Part shown: piece after piece, positions 30,587 to 40,931 of the stretch
Layout: each line of letters opens with the position of its first letter
Position numbering within the stretch: the first letter of the stretch is position 1
Translations under genes and position numbers: made by a program
Notes under the pieces: model-generated
What the model saw: the letters and a program-made list of their open reading frames with translations, nothing else
Databases searched by the model: none
Told to the model about the DNA's origin: nothing
Source of the DNA: Rahnella sp. AA
GTDB lineage: Bacteria > Pseudomonadota > Gammaproteobacteria > Enterobacterales > Enterobacteriaceae
DNA length: 64,000 nucleotides
Direction: 5' to 3'
Assembly: GCF_002834385.1 (NCBI RefSeq)
Contig: NZ_PITQ01000007.1
Span: forward strand, 1 to 64,000

Positions 30587-33500
30587 TTACAAATCGCCCG
30601 GAGAACGTGAACTGTTACCGCTGCGACCACTGCCACTGCTGCTGGTAAACGTCGCATTATTGCCATTCTGCGCACGGTGCAGCGTTTCCATACGGACCTG
30701 GAACGGAGGGAACGGCAGCGTGATGCCGTGCTCGCGGAACCCGGCCAGAATCAGCTGATGGATTTCGTGGCGAAGCGGCATACGGTGCGCCATTTCGGCG
30801 GCATGCATACGCAGCTCGAAGATCTGAATCCCCTGTTGTAAATCCACCAGATACGCTTCCGGCGCAGGCATATCCAGCACCAGCGAACAGCGGTGCGCGG
30901 CGTTAAGCAGGATTTGTGTCACTTCTTCACTGTTGGCTTCTGATGGCGCCGGAACGGTCAGTACGACACGCGTGACGGAATCGGAAAGCGACCAGTTGAT
31001 GAACTGCTCGGTGATAAAGGCCTTGTTCGGCACGATAATTTCTTTGCGGTCCCAGTCGGCAATCGTCGTGGCGCGCGTATTGATTTTCGTGATGCTGCCG
31101 GTCAGGTTGCGGATGGTGACTGTATCGCCGATACGGATCGGTTTTTCGAACAGAATGATCAGGCCGGAAATAAAGTTGGCGAATATCTCCTGCAAACCAA
31201 AGCCCAGCCCGACACCCAGTGCGGCGACCAGCCATTGCAGTTTCGCCCATTCGATCCCGATGAGCGAAAAGCCCACCAGCCCGCCAATCAGCAAAAGAAC
31301 GTATTTGGTGACGGTCAGAATTGCGTAACCGGTGCCCGGCGTCAGATCCAGATGTTGCAGCAGCGCCAGTTCCAGCAGGGCGGGTAAATTACGCACCAGC
31401 TGCGTGGTAATAATCAGCACCAGAATGGCGATCAACACGGATCCGAGGGTGATCGGCTGCATGCTTTCCACGCCCTGAACGGTTGAGGAAACCTGCCAGA
31501 GATGGATATTTTCCAGGAAGGAAAACGCGGAATGAATTTCCGACCACAGGAAGATCACCGAGATCAGCGCGATCAACGTCAGCAGGGAACGCACCAGCCG
31601 CAATGACTGCGCTGAGATCGCATCCAGATCGACGACCGGTTCTTCAATTTCAATCGTCCCTTCATTGCTTGTACTGATCTGGTGACCCTCACCCTCGCCA
31701 CGGGAGCGCTGGTTCAGCATTTCTGCACGGCGCTGTTTTGCACGCTCAAAAGCGATACGGCGGCGCTGAATGAGCATCCAGCGGCGGATAATGTGATAAA
31801 TCACCAGCAGAACAAACCAGATGGCAACCGAGGTCTCCAGACGCGCCAGCAAAGCTTGTGATGTGGCGAGGAAGCCCATCAGCGAGGCCAGCGCGGCCAC
31901 AATCGGCGCGCCCAGCAACATCCACCACAGCGTGTTGTTGAGGACGTTCTCGCTGTTGCCGTGTTTATCGTGGTACAGAGGAATGCCCGCGCGTTTCAGG
32001 CTGTGGGTCACCAGCGCCACCACCAGACAGAGAATAACGAAACACAGGCGACCCAGCGTATTGGAGAACTCGCGATCATTGAGATTATCGAAGGTAATCA
32101 GCGCCATAATCAGCGGCACCAGCACCCAGATTGACAGGGCGTAATAGCGCAACGCCCGTGAAACAGCGCGCTGAGGCCAGCCAAAGTGCGCGACAAACAG
32201 CCCCTGAGGATGGGCAAGTGCGGCGCTGACCATAAACGCCCAGAGGATCGGCAGCGTTGCCGTCACGCCATCGCCAATGGCGACCGCAATCGGATAAGGC
32301 CACGCACTTTGCAGCCCGAAGCCCAGGGCCGCCCACAGTACGGGCAGCGGCATGGCGACCAGAATTGACCAAAACACCGTGCGCATCGTCAGCGAGAAAT
32401 GGTCTTGGGTGACTTTGCCGACCTTACTGCTGGCACGCGCCAGAAACGCGTAATAGTGTTTGCGGGAGCTGATGCTGACAATTACCAGGATCAGCGCGCC
32501 AAACAGCGGCAGCAGCGTTTCTTTGCTGGTGATCATCATCATCGATGCACCACCCAGCTGGCTCAGTGAATCGAGCGACACCAGACGTTTCAGGTCATGC
32601 GCGACCTGTACCGGATAGGAAAAACCAATCGCACTGACATCGGCGACCCAGAACAGATAACGGTGCGCGGCGTCATGCACGTCATTCAGCGCTTCCACCA
32701 GCTGGCTGTTGGCGACTTTCAGTTTGGTCAGTTCAAGAATTTGAGTATCGCAGCCGGAGAGCAGGGAATTGAGTAAATCACGCTGAGTCCGCAGCTGGGC
32801 ATCAAGGATTTTTTGCTGCGCCGCCGTCAGCGGTTTGCCGTCGTCCTGACGCCCCTGGCGGTAAATAGCCTGCTTATCGAGTAAATCTTCATAGTGCAGA
32901 CGCTGGACGCGCAGTTGCGCCATATCGCGGTCAAGCTGCTGCGGTTTAGGCATGTCCGGCAGGCGTGAAACCTGTGCCCTGAGCGTTTCGCCCAGCAGAT
33001 TCGACGCGCCCAGCCATTGCGCCTGTTCGCGGATGGTGTTGATCGCCTGGCGAACCTGTTGTGTCTGTGCCGCCGCCTGACGCTGCTGCGAGGAAATCAG
33101 ATCCATGCGCTGCGCCTGCTGGTTCAGCGCCAGCGATAACTCGCGGTTCGACTGTAACTGCTGGCTGATGGAATGCGGAAGCTCACCGCTTTGTTCGGCT
33201 AATAGCTCGGTTTTTTCCAGTGCCTGTTCAGCTTCGCGCTGGCGCTGGCTATTGAGCATATTACGTAAAGCCTGTAACTGCTGATCGAGGAAATCGGCGC
33301 GTTTTTTGTATAAATCGGCGCGAAGTCTTGATAGTTCCTGCCGGTTGTTGGAAGAAAGCTGTGCCAGCTCCAGTTCATCTACTTTGGCTTTACGCGCCGC
33401 CGATTCGGCCTGAAGTGCGCTGAGCTGCGCCTGTGCGAGCGGTGAAGACGCCGCCGCCGTTGCTGCCTGCATACGCTGCTCAATATCGCTGAGCGCATTG

Positions 33501-33952
33501 CGGGCTTCCGATTGTTGCTGTGGGATCTGGCTGACTGAGTCGCTGATATCGCGGAAGCGATCCTGTTCCTGACGCAGCTGGCGTGTTGCTTCTAACTGCT
33601 GGCTGCTCACCTGCAAAATCTGCTGCTCAAGCTCAGCGGCAGGAATGCTGTCATCCACAGCCGGTGGCTTCTCTGGCTGGTTTTGCAATTCGAGGCGCAG
33701 CGCCTGCGTCAGTTTTGGAAAATCGTCGATGACCGTCTGGTATTGCGTAGTGCGCCCGGCCGAAACATTCATCTCATTCAGCCAGTTGAGTGCACTTTGC
33801 AGTGCCTCAACGACCTGCGTCTGATTGGCCATTTCTTTATTGGCTTCCGCCTGTTTCAGCTCTTGTTTGAGCTGATCTTCGGTCGGGGTTGCTGTCGCTA
33901 CCAGAGGCAGGGACAGCAATAAACTCATCAGCAGGGCAGGGATCAGGCGCAC
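30587..33952 (-). CDS. mscM: Miniconductance mechanosensitive channel MscM (YjeP)
   Basis: This 1121-residue inner-membrane channel protects against hypo-osmotic shock. It has a signal peptide (about 1-22), a long periplasmic coiled-coil domain rich in Gln, Leu and Arg (about 25-480), a set of about eleven membrane segments and a C-terminal MscS-like pore and beta domain (GLGFGLQEIFANFISG, GDTVTIRNLTG). The start is GTG with AAGGA upstream. It lies 34 nt after psd, and the psd-mscM operon is conserved in E. coli. The size is close to E. coli MscM (1107). Confidence 0.95.
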   Translation of the reverse strand: MRLIPALLMSLLLSLPLVATATPTEDQLKQELKQAEANKEMANQTQVVEALQSALNWLNEMNVSAGRTTQYQTVIDDFPKLTQALRLELQNQPEKPPAVDDSIPAAELEQQILQVSSQQLEATRQLRQEQDRFRDISDSVSQIPQQQSEARNALSDIEQRMQAATAAASSPLAQAQLSALQAESAARKAKVDELELAQLSSNNRQELSRLRADLYKKRADFLDQQLQALRNMLNSQRQREAEQALEKTELLAEQSGELPHSISQQLQSNRELSLALNQQAQRMDLISSQQRQAAAQTQQVRQAINTIREQAQWLGASNLLGETLRAQVSRLPDMPKPQQLDRDMAQLRVQRLHYEDLLDKQAIYRQGRQDDGKPLTAAQQKILDAQLRTQRDLLNSLLSGCDTQILELTKLKVANSQLVEALNDVHDAAHRYLFWVADVSAIGFSYPVQVAHDLKRLVSLDSLSQLGGASMMMITSKETLLPLFGALILVIVSISSRKHYYAFLARASSKVGKVTQDHFSLTMRTVFWSILVAMPLPVLWAALGFGLQSAWPYPIAVAIGDGVTATLPILWAFMVSAALAHPQGLFVAHFGWPQRAVSRALRYYALSIWVLVPLIMALITFDNLNDREFSNTLGRLCFVILCLVVALVTHSLKRAGIPLYHDKHGNSENVLNNTLWWMLLGAPIVAALASLMGFLATSQALLARLETSVAIWFVLLVIYHIIRRWMLIQRRRIAFERAKQRRAEMLNQRSRGEGEGHQISTSNEGTIEIEEPVVDLDAISAQSLRLVRSLLTLIALISVIFLWSEIHSAFSFLENIHLWQVSSTVQGVESMQPITLGSVLIAILVLIITTQLVRNLPALLELALLQHLDLTPGTGYAILTVTKYVLLLIGGLVGFSLIGIEWAKLQWLVAALGVGLGFGLQEIFANFISGLIILFEKPIRIGDTVTIRNLTGSITKINTRATTIADWDRKEIIVPNKAFITEQFINWSLSDSVTRVVLTVPAPSEANSEEVTQILLNAAHRCSLVLDMPAPEAYLVDLQQGIQIFELRMHAAEMAHRMPLRHEIHQLILAGFREHGITLPFPPFQVRMETLHRAQNGNNATFTSSSGSGRSGNSSRSPGDL

Positions 33953-33986
33953 TCGGTCACTTCCTTTTCAGTGGTTTAACGCGTAC

Positions 33987-34970
33987 TCAGTAGTCTTTAG
34001 GCGCTTGGGGTTCAGCTGTGGCCACACCGGCCGGCGTTTCTGCGATGACAGGTGCTTGCGGAGTGACAATTGCTTCTGGTACCGCAGGTTCCGCTGTTGC
34101 CGGTGTACGCAGTGCTTCAGCAAACGGTTCGCCCATACGGGTGACGGTGCCGTTGCTCAGTTGTGGCATAAAGCGGATCTGGTTTGCTGTAAACAGATTG
34201 ATCACGGTTGACCCCAGTTTGAAACGTCCCATTTCCTGGCCTTTTTCCAGCGTAATCGCGCCTTCTTCGCCAGTAGCCGGGTATGTCCAGCGCTTGATGA
34301 TACCTTCGCGCGGCGGCGTGACGCAGCCTGCCCACACGGTTTCGATGCTGCCGACGATGGTCGCGCCGACCAGAATCTGCACCATTGGGCCAAATTCAGT
34401 ATCAAATACGCAAATGACGCGTTCGTTACGGGCAAACAGGTTCGGGACGTTGGCCGCCGTCAGCGGATTCACGGAGAACAAATCGCCGGGCACATAAATC
34501 ATTTCGCGCAGCACGCCGTCGCACGGCATATGGACGCGGTGATAGTCACGTGGGGCCAGATAAATCGTGGCGAACTGGCCTTCTTTGAATTTTTCAGCCA
34601 GCAGGTAATTCCCGGCCAGCAATGCTTCGAGGCTGTAAAAATGACCCTTTGCCTGGAACAGTTTACCGTCGGTAATCGCACCTAACTGGCTGACTGCGCC
34701 ATCGGCGGGCAGGCAAAGCATGTCGAGGCCGCTGACCACCGGACGCACGCCATCACGCAGCGGGCGCACGAAGAATTCATTGAAGGTGGCGTAAGATTTG
34801 AGATCCGGATTTTGCGCTTCTTTCATGTCCACGCTGTAGAAACGCGCGAAAGCTTTGATGACCCAATGTGTCAGCGTGGCCGCGCGTTTATCTGCGCCCC
34901 AGCCTGCCAGACGGGTTAATCCTTGTTTAGGAAGTAAATATTGGAGTTTGATTTTGATACTGTCCAGCAC
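33987..34970 (-). CDS. psd: Phosphatidylserine decarboxylase proenzyme
   Basis: The enzyme makes phosphatidylethanolamine in the inner membrane. The 327-residue proenzyme cuts itself at the LGST motif, here residues 252-255, so that Ser254 becomes the pyruvoyl group, the same number as in E. coli. The catalytic Asp90 (PADG) and His144/His147 (YHRVHMP) are in place. The start is GTG with AGAGG upstream. The C-terminal alpha chain ends in an alanine-proline-glutamate tail that varies between species. It is followed by mscM. Confidence 0.97.
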   Translation of the reverse strand: MLDSIKIKLQYLLPKQGLTRLAGWGADKRAATLTHWVIKAFARFYSVDMKEAQNPDLKSYATFNEFFVRPLRDGVRPVVSGLDMLCLPADGAVSQLGAITDGKLFQAKGHFYSLEALLAGNYLLAEKFKEGQFATIYLAPRDYHRVHMPCDGVLREMIYVPGDLFSVNPLTAANVPNLFARNERVICVFDTEFGPMVQILVGATIVGSIETVWAGCVTPPREGIIKRWTYPATGEEGAITLEKGQEMGRFKLGSTVINLFTANQIRFMPQLSNGTVTRMGEPFAEALRTPATAEPAVPEAIVTPQAPVIAETPAGVATAEPQAPKDY

Positions 34971-35149
34971 GGGAAAACCTCTTGGATGGTATGAATGGCC
35001 AGTGTTTAACCGGCCATTTTGCAGGAGGCCGTTTTATCGACGGCCCCACAGTGATTTATGGCGGGGGATTGTAACGGGGTGAAATCATCGGTTCAACTTC
35101 CATTAACTTCACCCGTTTACCCTTAACCTTTTAGCTCAATGGTTTAACA

Positions 35150-36187
35150 TTAAAGCGCGTCGAAGTTTTTACGCGTTTTTACGTCTTCCATACTCTCCAG
35201 AATGCGGTGGTAGTTGTCGAAACGTTCTTCGGCGATCTCGCCGCGATCGACCGCATCACGAATTGCACAGCCCGGATCGCTGCCGTGCTTGCAGTCACGG
35301 AATTTGCAATAGCCGAGGAAAGGACGGAATTCGACAAAGCCTTGTGTGATTTGTTCTGGCGCGAGATGCCACAGGCCAAATTCACGCACCCCAGGAGAGT
35401 CGATAACATCGCCGCCGTGCTGGAAGTGATAAAGGCGCGCCGCAGTGGTGGTGTGCTGGCCCAGACCCGAGTTGTCGGAGACCTCGTTCACCAGAATTTT
35501 CTTTTCATCCGGTGGCAACAGGGCATTCAGCAGGCTGGATTTCCCTACGCCGGACTGGCCTGCAAAAATACTGATACGGTCGGTCAGCGCCGTTTCAAAC
35601 GCCGGCATGCCTTCGCCGGTCTGGCTTGAGACTTCTAGCACGCGATAATTAATCTTGCGATAGATGTCCATCATGCCCTCGACGAACTTACGGCCTTCAT
35701 CGTCGAGCAGGTCGATTTTATTGAGCACGATCAGCGGCTCAACTTCTACGGTTTCACAGGCCACCAGATAGCGGTCGATAATGTTCAGCGACAGCTCCGG
35801 CAGGATGGCGGAAACAATGACGATCTGGTCGATGTTGGCGGCGATAGGTTTCACGCCGTCGTAGAAATCAGGACGCGTCAGGACGGACGTGCGCTCATGT
35901 ACCGCCTCAACGATACCTTTAACGCTGTCGTTTTCGCCTTTGCGCCAGACGACGCGGTCACCGGTGACCAGTGATCGGATGGTACGGCGGATGTTGCAAC
36001 GGTGCTGGCTGCCGTCGGCCGCTTCAACGTCCGCATGCATCCCGAAACGGCTGATGACGATGCCGTCCTGCGGTTCGCCGTGCAGAGAATCGTCCAGCTC
36101 TTTCCGTTTGTCGGTCTGTGTCAGACGACGCTGGTGGTTAGTCTGAACGCGACGTTGTTGCCCTTTAGACAGTTTTGACTTAGTCAC
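35150..36187 (-). CDS. rsgA: Ribosome small-subunit GTPase RsgA (YjeQ)
   Basis: This circularly permuted GTPase checks late 30S subunit assembly and releases RbfA. The 345-residue protein has an OB-fold (about 40-110), then G4 NKID (156-159), G1 GQSGVGKS (210-217) and G3 DSPG (263-266), followed by a zinc knuckle with C294, C299, H301 and C307. The start is GTG with GAGG upstream. It is divergent from orn with 89 nt between them. Confidence 0.97.
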   Translation of the reverse strand: MTKSKLSKGQQRRVQTNHQRRLTQTDKRKELDDSLHGEPQDGIVISRFGMHADVEAADGSQHRCNIRRTIRSLVTGDRVVWRKGENDSVKGIVEAVHERTSVLTRPDFYDGVKPIAANIDQIVIVSAILPELSLNIIDRYLVACETVEVEPLIVLNKIDLLDDEGRKFVEGMMDIYRKINYRVLEVSSQTGEGMPAFETALTDRISIFAGQSGVGKSSLLNALLPPDEKKILVNEVSDNSGLGQHTTTAARLYHFQHGGDVIDSPGVREFGLWHLAPEQITQGFVEFRPFLGYCKFRDCKHGSDPGCAIRDAVDRGEIAEERFDNYHRILESMEDVKTRKNFDAL

Positions 36188-36276
36188 TGCGCCTCACTTG
36201 ACTGGCTTTAATCGCTCGGTGCGACCAAAACGTCTATGATACCAGCTATATCTCTTTCATTGTAATAGGACACATC

Positions 36277-36822
36277 ATGGCTGCAAATGACTCGAATTTG
36301 ATTTGGATAGACCTGGAGATGACGGGCCTGGATCCTGAACGCGACCGCATTATTGAGATTGCGACGCTGGTCACCGACGCGCATCTGAACATTCTGGCCG
36401 AAGGCCCGGTGATGGCAGTTCACCAATCTGACGTGCAACTGGCGCTGATGGACGACTGGAATGTCCGCACCCATACTGGCAGCGGTCTGGTGGATCGCGT
36501 GAAAGCCAGTCAGTTTGACGATAATGCCGCGCAGCAAAAGACGATTGAGTTCCTGCGCGAGTGGGTGCCGGAAGGCAAATCGCCAATTTGTGGCAACAGC
36601 GTCGGGCAGGATCGTCGTTTCCTGTTTAAGTACATGCCGGAGCTTGAGGCGTACTTCCACTACCGTTATCTGGATGTCAGCACCCTGAAAGAACTGGCGC
36701 GCCGCTGGAAACCGGAAGTGCTGAACGGCTTTAAGAAGCAAAACACGCACCAGGCACTGGACGATATTCGTGAATCCGTGGCTGAACTGGCGTATTACCG
36801 CGAGCATTTTATTAATCTTTAA
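36277..36822 (+). CDS. orn: Oligoribonuclease
   Basis: This 181-residue 3'-5' exoribonuclease of the DEDDh family destroys the two-nucleotide end products of RNA and cyclic-di-GMP decay. Exo I ([10 protein letters not shown]), Exo II and the C-terminal HxAxxD-type motif (HQALDD) are intact. The length equals that of E. coli Orn. It is divergent from rsgA. Confidence 0.98.
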   Translation: MAANDSNLIWIDLEMTGLDPERDRIIEIATLVTDAHLNILAEGPVMAVHQSDVQLALMDDWNVRTHTGSGLVDRVKASQFDDNAAQQKTIEFLREWVPEGKSPICGNSVGQDRRFLFKYMPELEAYFHYRYLDVSTLKELARRWKPEVLNGFKKQNTHQALDDIRESVAELAYYREHFINL

Positions 36823-36839
36823 TCTCCGTCATCTTTCAC

Positions 36840-36928
36840 GTTGCAGATGCGTTGGCTGCACTCTCTCACCCGAATCACTGACCGATGTCAGCTCATCGGG
36901 ATTCGGGAATTTGCCGCCTTCCTGCAAC
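36840..36928. repeat. Imperfect palindromic intergenic repeat (about 89 nt)
   Basis: The ends GTTGCAG (36840-36846) and CTGCAAC (36922-36928) are exact complements. Inner parts also pair, for example CACCCGAATC with the later GATTCGGG and ACTGA with TCAG near the middle. The whole can fold into one long stem. The motif CCGCCTTCCTGCAACTCGAA resembles dispersed intergenic palindromes that I recall from Yersiniaceae genomes. No second copy is visible in this window. Confidence 0.6.
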
Positions 36929-37070
36929 TCGAATGATTTAGGCGATTTATTTTAAAAATCTTTATAAAAGCGCACGGCGCATGAAATCATCGCGTTTCGC
37001 TGCTTAAATCGCCGGTTTGCTGTTTTAATCAGCACTTGAACGAAAAAATCGTTTTTTTGCTTTCAGGGGC

Positions 37071-37098
37071 TTGCGGCAAAAAGGATTTCTCGTATAAT
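37071..37098 (+). promoter_or_regulatory. Promoter of the tRNA-Gly operon
   Basis: TTGCGG (37071-37076) and TATAAT (37093-37098) are 16 nt apart. The GC-rich stretch GCGCACCCCG follows the -10 box, which is the discriminator typical of stable-RNA promoters under stringent control. The first tRNA starts 41 nt later. Confidence 0.75.
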
Positions 37099-37139
37099 GC
37101 GCACCCCGTACCGATGAAGAATTTCGTTGAGTGCGCAGA

Positions 37140-37215
<76 letters not shown>

Positions 37216-37261
37216 AATTTAGAATATTGTTTTAGATGTAAAAAATGCAGTGCCATGCGAC

Positions 37262-37337
<76 letters not shown>

Positions 37338-37386
37338 AAAATTTCAAAAGCTGTAAATTTACAGCGGATGCAATCAGCATCTCAAT

Positions 37387-37462
<76 letters not shown>

Positions 37463-37775
37463 ATTTTCTTCTTCATTTTACTTTCATTTCTACGTAACGT
37501 TTTCATGCATATTTCGTGCGTGATTCAGACGATCAATACACGGTTTGTAGTAATTTTTTAAACAGACTTATCCACAGGTTTAGCTGTTTTTTTACACTGC
37601 CCGTTTTTTGCGCTGCCCATATTGTTAATTTGTAATTATTTGATTTTGTTATATATAATTTTCTAACGAAACGTTATGACGATCACTTGCTCTTTTTTTT
37701 GCAATTGATTGGCAAAGCATTTTTATTTTTATGCACAGATAATATTGCTTTTCTAATAATGTGCTTTGGGATGAG
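37463..37775. other. Intergenic region between tRNA-Gly and queG
   Basis: This 313-nt AT-rich stretch has no gene that I can support. Its only recognisable content is the cluster of DnaA boxes and the IHF site described for the datA-like locus. Confidence 0.65.
37560..37740. other. datA: datA-like DnaA-binding locus
   Basis: This lies in the gap between the tRNA-Gly genes and queG, where datA lies in E. coli. It has two full-consensus DnaA boxes, TTATCCACA (37568-37576) and TTATGCACA (37729-37737), and one box with a single mismatch, TTTTACACT (37590-37598). An IHF consensus TAATTATTTGATT (37633-37645, fitting YAANNNNTTGATW) lies between them. datA with IHF promotes hydrolysis of ATP bound to DnaA and so limits re-initiation at oriC. 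The position and composition match; function is inferred. Confidence 0.68.
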
Positions 37776-38933
37776 TTATGCATCCCTCGGTAAACCTTTT
37801 TCAACAGCACGAATCAGCCTTTTCTGCTGCGAAGTTTGCACTTCAATACGATGTTCATTTCTTCTTTCGATTTGTTGCCGGATTGCCCATTCAATATGTT
37901 CATCCAGCAGCGGATTTTCGCCTGTGCGGGAATTCAGCGCTTCCAGCACCTCTTCCGACCAGGGCGCATTGCCCAGTGCCACCGAAATATTCCGCAGCCA
38001 GCGCAAATGGCCGATGCGGCGGATAGGCGAACCTTCGGTGATGCGCAGAAACTTCTCTTCCGTCCAGCCAAAGAGGGTAATCAGTTCAGGTGCATGCAGT
38101 GCTGCCCGCGGGCTAAAATCCTCTTCATCCGTCAGTTGCGAATAACGGTTCCACGGGCAAATCAGCTGGCAATCGTCACAGCCGTAGATGCGGTTACCCA
38201 TCATTGGTCGGAATTCTTCCGGTATCGCGCCTTCGAGTTCAATCGTCAGGTATGAAATGCAACGACGTGCATCGACGGTATAAGGCGCGACAATGGCACC
38301 GGTCGGGCAGGTGGTGATGCAGGCCACGCATTTGCCACACTTTTCTTCCTGAGGCTGATCCACCGGTAACGGCAGATCAATCAGCAATTCTCCCAGGAAA
38401 AACCATGAGCCAGATTCGCGGTTAAGAATAAGTGAGTGTTTACCAACCCAACCGAGTCCGGCTTTTGCAGCCAGCGGACGTTCCATAATCGGCGCCGAAT
38501 CGACAAAAGGGCGGAAAGTCAGTTTGTGACCGGATTGCTGTTCAGTGCAATACGCCTGAATCATATCGCCGAGCTTTTTCAGCCGCTGGCGCAACACTTT
38601 GTGGTAATCGCGCCCGAGCGCATACCGGCTGACATACCCGAGCTGCGGATTATTCAGGGTTTTGGCAAAGGCCGCTTTGGCGGGCAGATAGTTCATGCGT
38701 ACGCTGATCACCCGCAATGTGCCGGGCAACAGTTCATGAGGCCGTGCACGTAACATGCCGTGACGCGCCATCCAGTCCATCTCGCCATGATATTGTTTAT
38801 CAAGCCAGTCCTGGAGTCTGGGTTCTTCAGCGGATAAGTCGGTATCGCAGATACCCACCTGCTGGAAGCCTAGCGATTGGCCCCATTGCTTGATATGTTG
38901 AGCCAGTTGAACGAGATCGAGAGGGAGTGTCAT
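37776..38933 (-). CDS. queG: Epoxyqueuosine reductase QueG
   Basis: This cobalamin- and iron-sulfur-dependent enzyme makes the last step of queuosine synthesis in tRNA. The 385-residue protein has two [4Fe-4S] motifs, CGKCVACITTCP (about residue 192) and CDDCQLICP (about 243), and a C-terminal HEAT-like part. It is a few residues longer than E. coli QueG, mostly from a short insert after the stretch LGDMIQAYC. The start codons of queG and the divergent nnr share bases at 38931-38934. Confidence 0.96.
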   Translation of the reverse strand: MTLPLDLVQLAQHIKQWGQSLGFQQVGICDTDLSAEEPRLQDWLDKQYHGEMDWMARHGMLRARPHELLPGTLRVISVRMNYLPAKAAFAKTLNNPQLGYVSRYALGRDYHKVLRQRLKKLGDMIQAYCTEQQSGHKLTFRPFVDSAPIMERPLAAKAGLGWVGKHSLILNRESGSWFFLGELLIDLPLPVDQPQEEKCGKCVACITTCPTGAIVAPYTVDARRCISYLTIELEGAIPEEFRPMMGNRIYGCDDCQLICPWNRYSQLTDEEDFSPRAALHAPELITLFGWTEEKFLRITEGSPIRRIGHLRWLRNISVALGNAPWSEEVLEALNSRTGENPLLDEHIEWAIRQQIERRNEHRIEVQTSQQKRLIRAVEKGLPRDA

Positions 38934-40446
38934 GACGAACCAACGTGAAAAACAAAACGAGGTGAGTTTACCACATTCCGTGTTTTCTGCTGACTGGCTA
39001 CGGCAGGCTGAGCGTCAGGCAGCGCAGGACACCGGGATTTCTCTGTTTACCCTGATGCAGCGAGCGGCTAAAGCGGCTTTTTTGCTGGCTCAGCGCGAGT
39101 TTCCGCAAGCACGCCACTGGCTGATACTATGCGGACACGGTAATAACGGCGGCGATGGATATGAAGTTGCCCGTCTGGCTAAGCTGGCCGGCATTCGCGT
39201 GACGCTGCTGGCGGTTATCAGCCACAAACCGCTGCCCGATGAAGCTGAATCAGCGCGTCTGGGCTGGGAGAAAGCGGGCGGAGAAATTGACGCTGCTGAC
39301 GCGAAATGGCCGCAGGATATTGATCTCATCATTGATGGTTTGCTGGGCACCGGTCTGACGTCTGCACCGCGTGCACCTTACGATGTGCTCATCGACAAAA
39401 TTAACGCGACGCCGGTTCCGGTTCTTTCTTTAGATATTCCCTCCGGTCTGGATGCCCAAACCGGGCAGTCCGCCGGGCAGGCGGTTCACGCCACGCACAC
39501 GCTCAGCTTTATTGCCCTGAAACCCGGCTTACTGACTGGCCAGGCGCGAGATTACGTCGGGAAATTACATTGCGATCCGCTCGGGCTGCAAAGCTGGCTG
39601 GGTGGGCATCTTCCGCATCTGCAGCGGCTGGATGCCACACAGTTGGCGCAATGGTTGCACCCGCGGCGCCCTTGTTCACACAAAGGCGATCACGGACGTT
39701 TGCTGATGGTCGGCGGCGATACGGGTTTTGCCGGTGCTATCCGCATGGCATCTGAAGCCGCGCTACGTAGCGGTGCAGGTCTGGTGCGAGTACTCACTCA
39801 CATTGAAAACGCCGGACCGTTGCTGACGGCAAGGCCTGAGCTGATGGTGCAGGAACTCACTGCGGGATCTTTGGAAGAAGGGCTAAAATGGGCAGACGTT
39901 CTGGTCATCGGTCCGGGGCTCGGGCAACGCGACTGGGGTAAACAGGCGGTAGAACAGGCTGAAAAATCGGATAAACCGGCGCTCTGGGACGCTGATGCGC
40001 TTAACCTGCTGGCAATCAACCCGCAGAAACGGCAAAATCGCGTACTGACGCCTCATCCCGGTGAAGCGGCCCGTTTACTCGGGTGCAGTACGAAGGAAAT
40101 TGAGAGTGATCGCTTACTTTCTGCCAGAAAGCTGACAGAACGCTATGGTGGCATAATTGTTCTGAAAGGTGCCGGCACGCTGGTTGCCAGCGAACAGGGC
40201 GAAATGGCGGTTGCAGATGTGGGAAATGCCGGTATGGCATCCGGCGGTATGGGCGACGTGCTTTCTGGTATTATTGGCGGATTGCTGGCTCAAAAGCTCA
40301 ATGTTTATGATGCGGCCTGTGCGGGAACTGTCGTTCACGGTGCAGCCGCGGACGAAATCGCTCTCCGGCAGGGAACGCGCGGTATGCTGGCGACTGATCT
40401 TATCGCGGTGATTGCCCCGTTAGTTAATCCAGACCTGAAGAAATAG
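38932..40446 (+). CDS. nnr: Bifunctional NAD(P)H-hydrate epimerase/dehydratase Nnr (YjeF)
   Basis: The enzyme repairs hydrated NADH and NADPH. The 504-residue protein joins an N-terminal epimerase domain (GHGNNGGDGYEVAR, about residues 65-78) to a C-terminal ADP-dependent dehydratase (HKGDHGRLLMVGGD, then NAGMASGGMGDVLSG near 430). The ribosome binding site GAGGGAG lies in the start of the divergent queG gene. It heads the chain nnr-tsaE-amiB-mutL-miaA-hfq-hflXKC. Confidence 0.96.
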   Translation: MTNQREKQNEVSLPHSVFSADWLRQAERQAAQDTGISLFTLMQRAAKAAFLLAQREFPQARHWLILCGHGNNGGDGYEVARLAKLAGIRVTLLAVISHKPLPDEAESARLGWEKAGGEIDAADAKWPQDIDLIIDGLLGTGLTSAPRAPYDVLIDKINATPVPVLSLDIPSGLDAQTGQSAGQAVHATHTLSFIALKPGLLTGQARDYVGKLHCDPLGLQSWLGGHLPHLQRLDATQLAQWLHPRRPCSHKGDHGRLLMVGGDTGFAGAIRMASEAALRSGAGLVRVLTHIENAGPLLTARPELMVQELTAGSLEEGLKWADVLVIGPGLGQRDWGKQAVEQAEKSDKPALWDADALNLLAINPQKRQNRVLTPHPGEAARLLGCSTKEIESDRLLSARKLTERYGGIIVLKGAGTLVASEQGEMAVADVGNAGMASGGMGDVLSGIIGGLLAQKLNVYDAACAGTVVHGAAADEIALRQGTRGMLATDLIAVIAPLVNPDLKK

Positions 40447-40456
40447 ATACCACTGA

Positions 40457-40924
40457 ATGAATCAACTTAATCTCTCTTTACCCGACGAAGCAGCAACGCT
40501 GCAACTGGGTGCTTCTCTGGCGAAAGCCTGCGAAGGCTCAACAGTTATCCATCTCTTTGGTGATCTGGGGGCTGGTAAAACAACCTTTAGCCGGGGTTTT
40601 CTTCAGGCTCTGGGGCACAAAGGCAATGTAAAAAGCCCAACGTATACGCTGGTTGAGCCTTATCAGTTGGAAACCATTGCCGTTTATCATTTTGATTTAT
40701 ACCGCCTTGCCGATCCTGAAGAACTGGAGTTTATGGGGATCCGTGATTATTTTGCGCAAGATGCTATTTGTCTGGTGGAGTGGCCCCAGCAGGGCGCGGG
40801 CGTTTTACCGGAGCCCGATATCGAACTGACGCTGGATTATTCGCAGCAAGGGCGCACGGCTACGCTGGTGGCTGTCTCTGAATCCGGTATAAATTTACTG
40901 CATCGTGTTCAACAGCAAGGATGA
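40457..40924 (+). CDS. tsaE: tRNA threonylcarbamoyladenosine synthesis ATPase TsaE
   Basis: This 155-residue P-loop ATPase works with TsaB and TsaD to make t6A37 in tRNAs that read ANN codons. The Walker A motif [12 protein letters not shown] lies at about residues 35-46. It starts 10 nt after nnr and ends 7 nt before the chosen start of amiB. Confidence 0.96.
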   Translation: MNQLNLSLPDEAATLQLGASLAKACEGSTVIHLFGDLGAGKTTFSRGFLQALGHKGNVKSPTYTLVEPYQLETIAVYHFDLYRLADPEELEFMGIRDYFAQDAICLVEWPQQGAGVLPEPDIELTLDYSQQGRTATLVAVSESGINLLHRVQQQG

Positions 40925-40931
40925 CCGCGCG

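Larger units (their letters stand above)
36823..37139. other. Intergenic region between orn and the tRNA-Gly genes
   Basis: This 317-nt gap contains an imperfect palindromic repeat at 36840-36928 and the tRNA promoter near 37071-37098. I see no protein gene in it. Confidence 0.7.
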
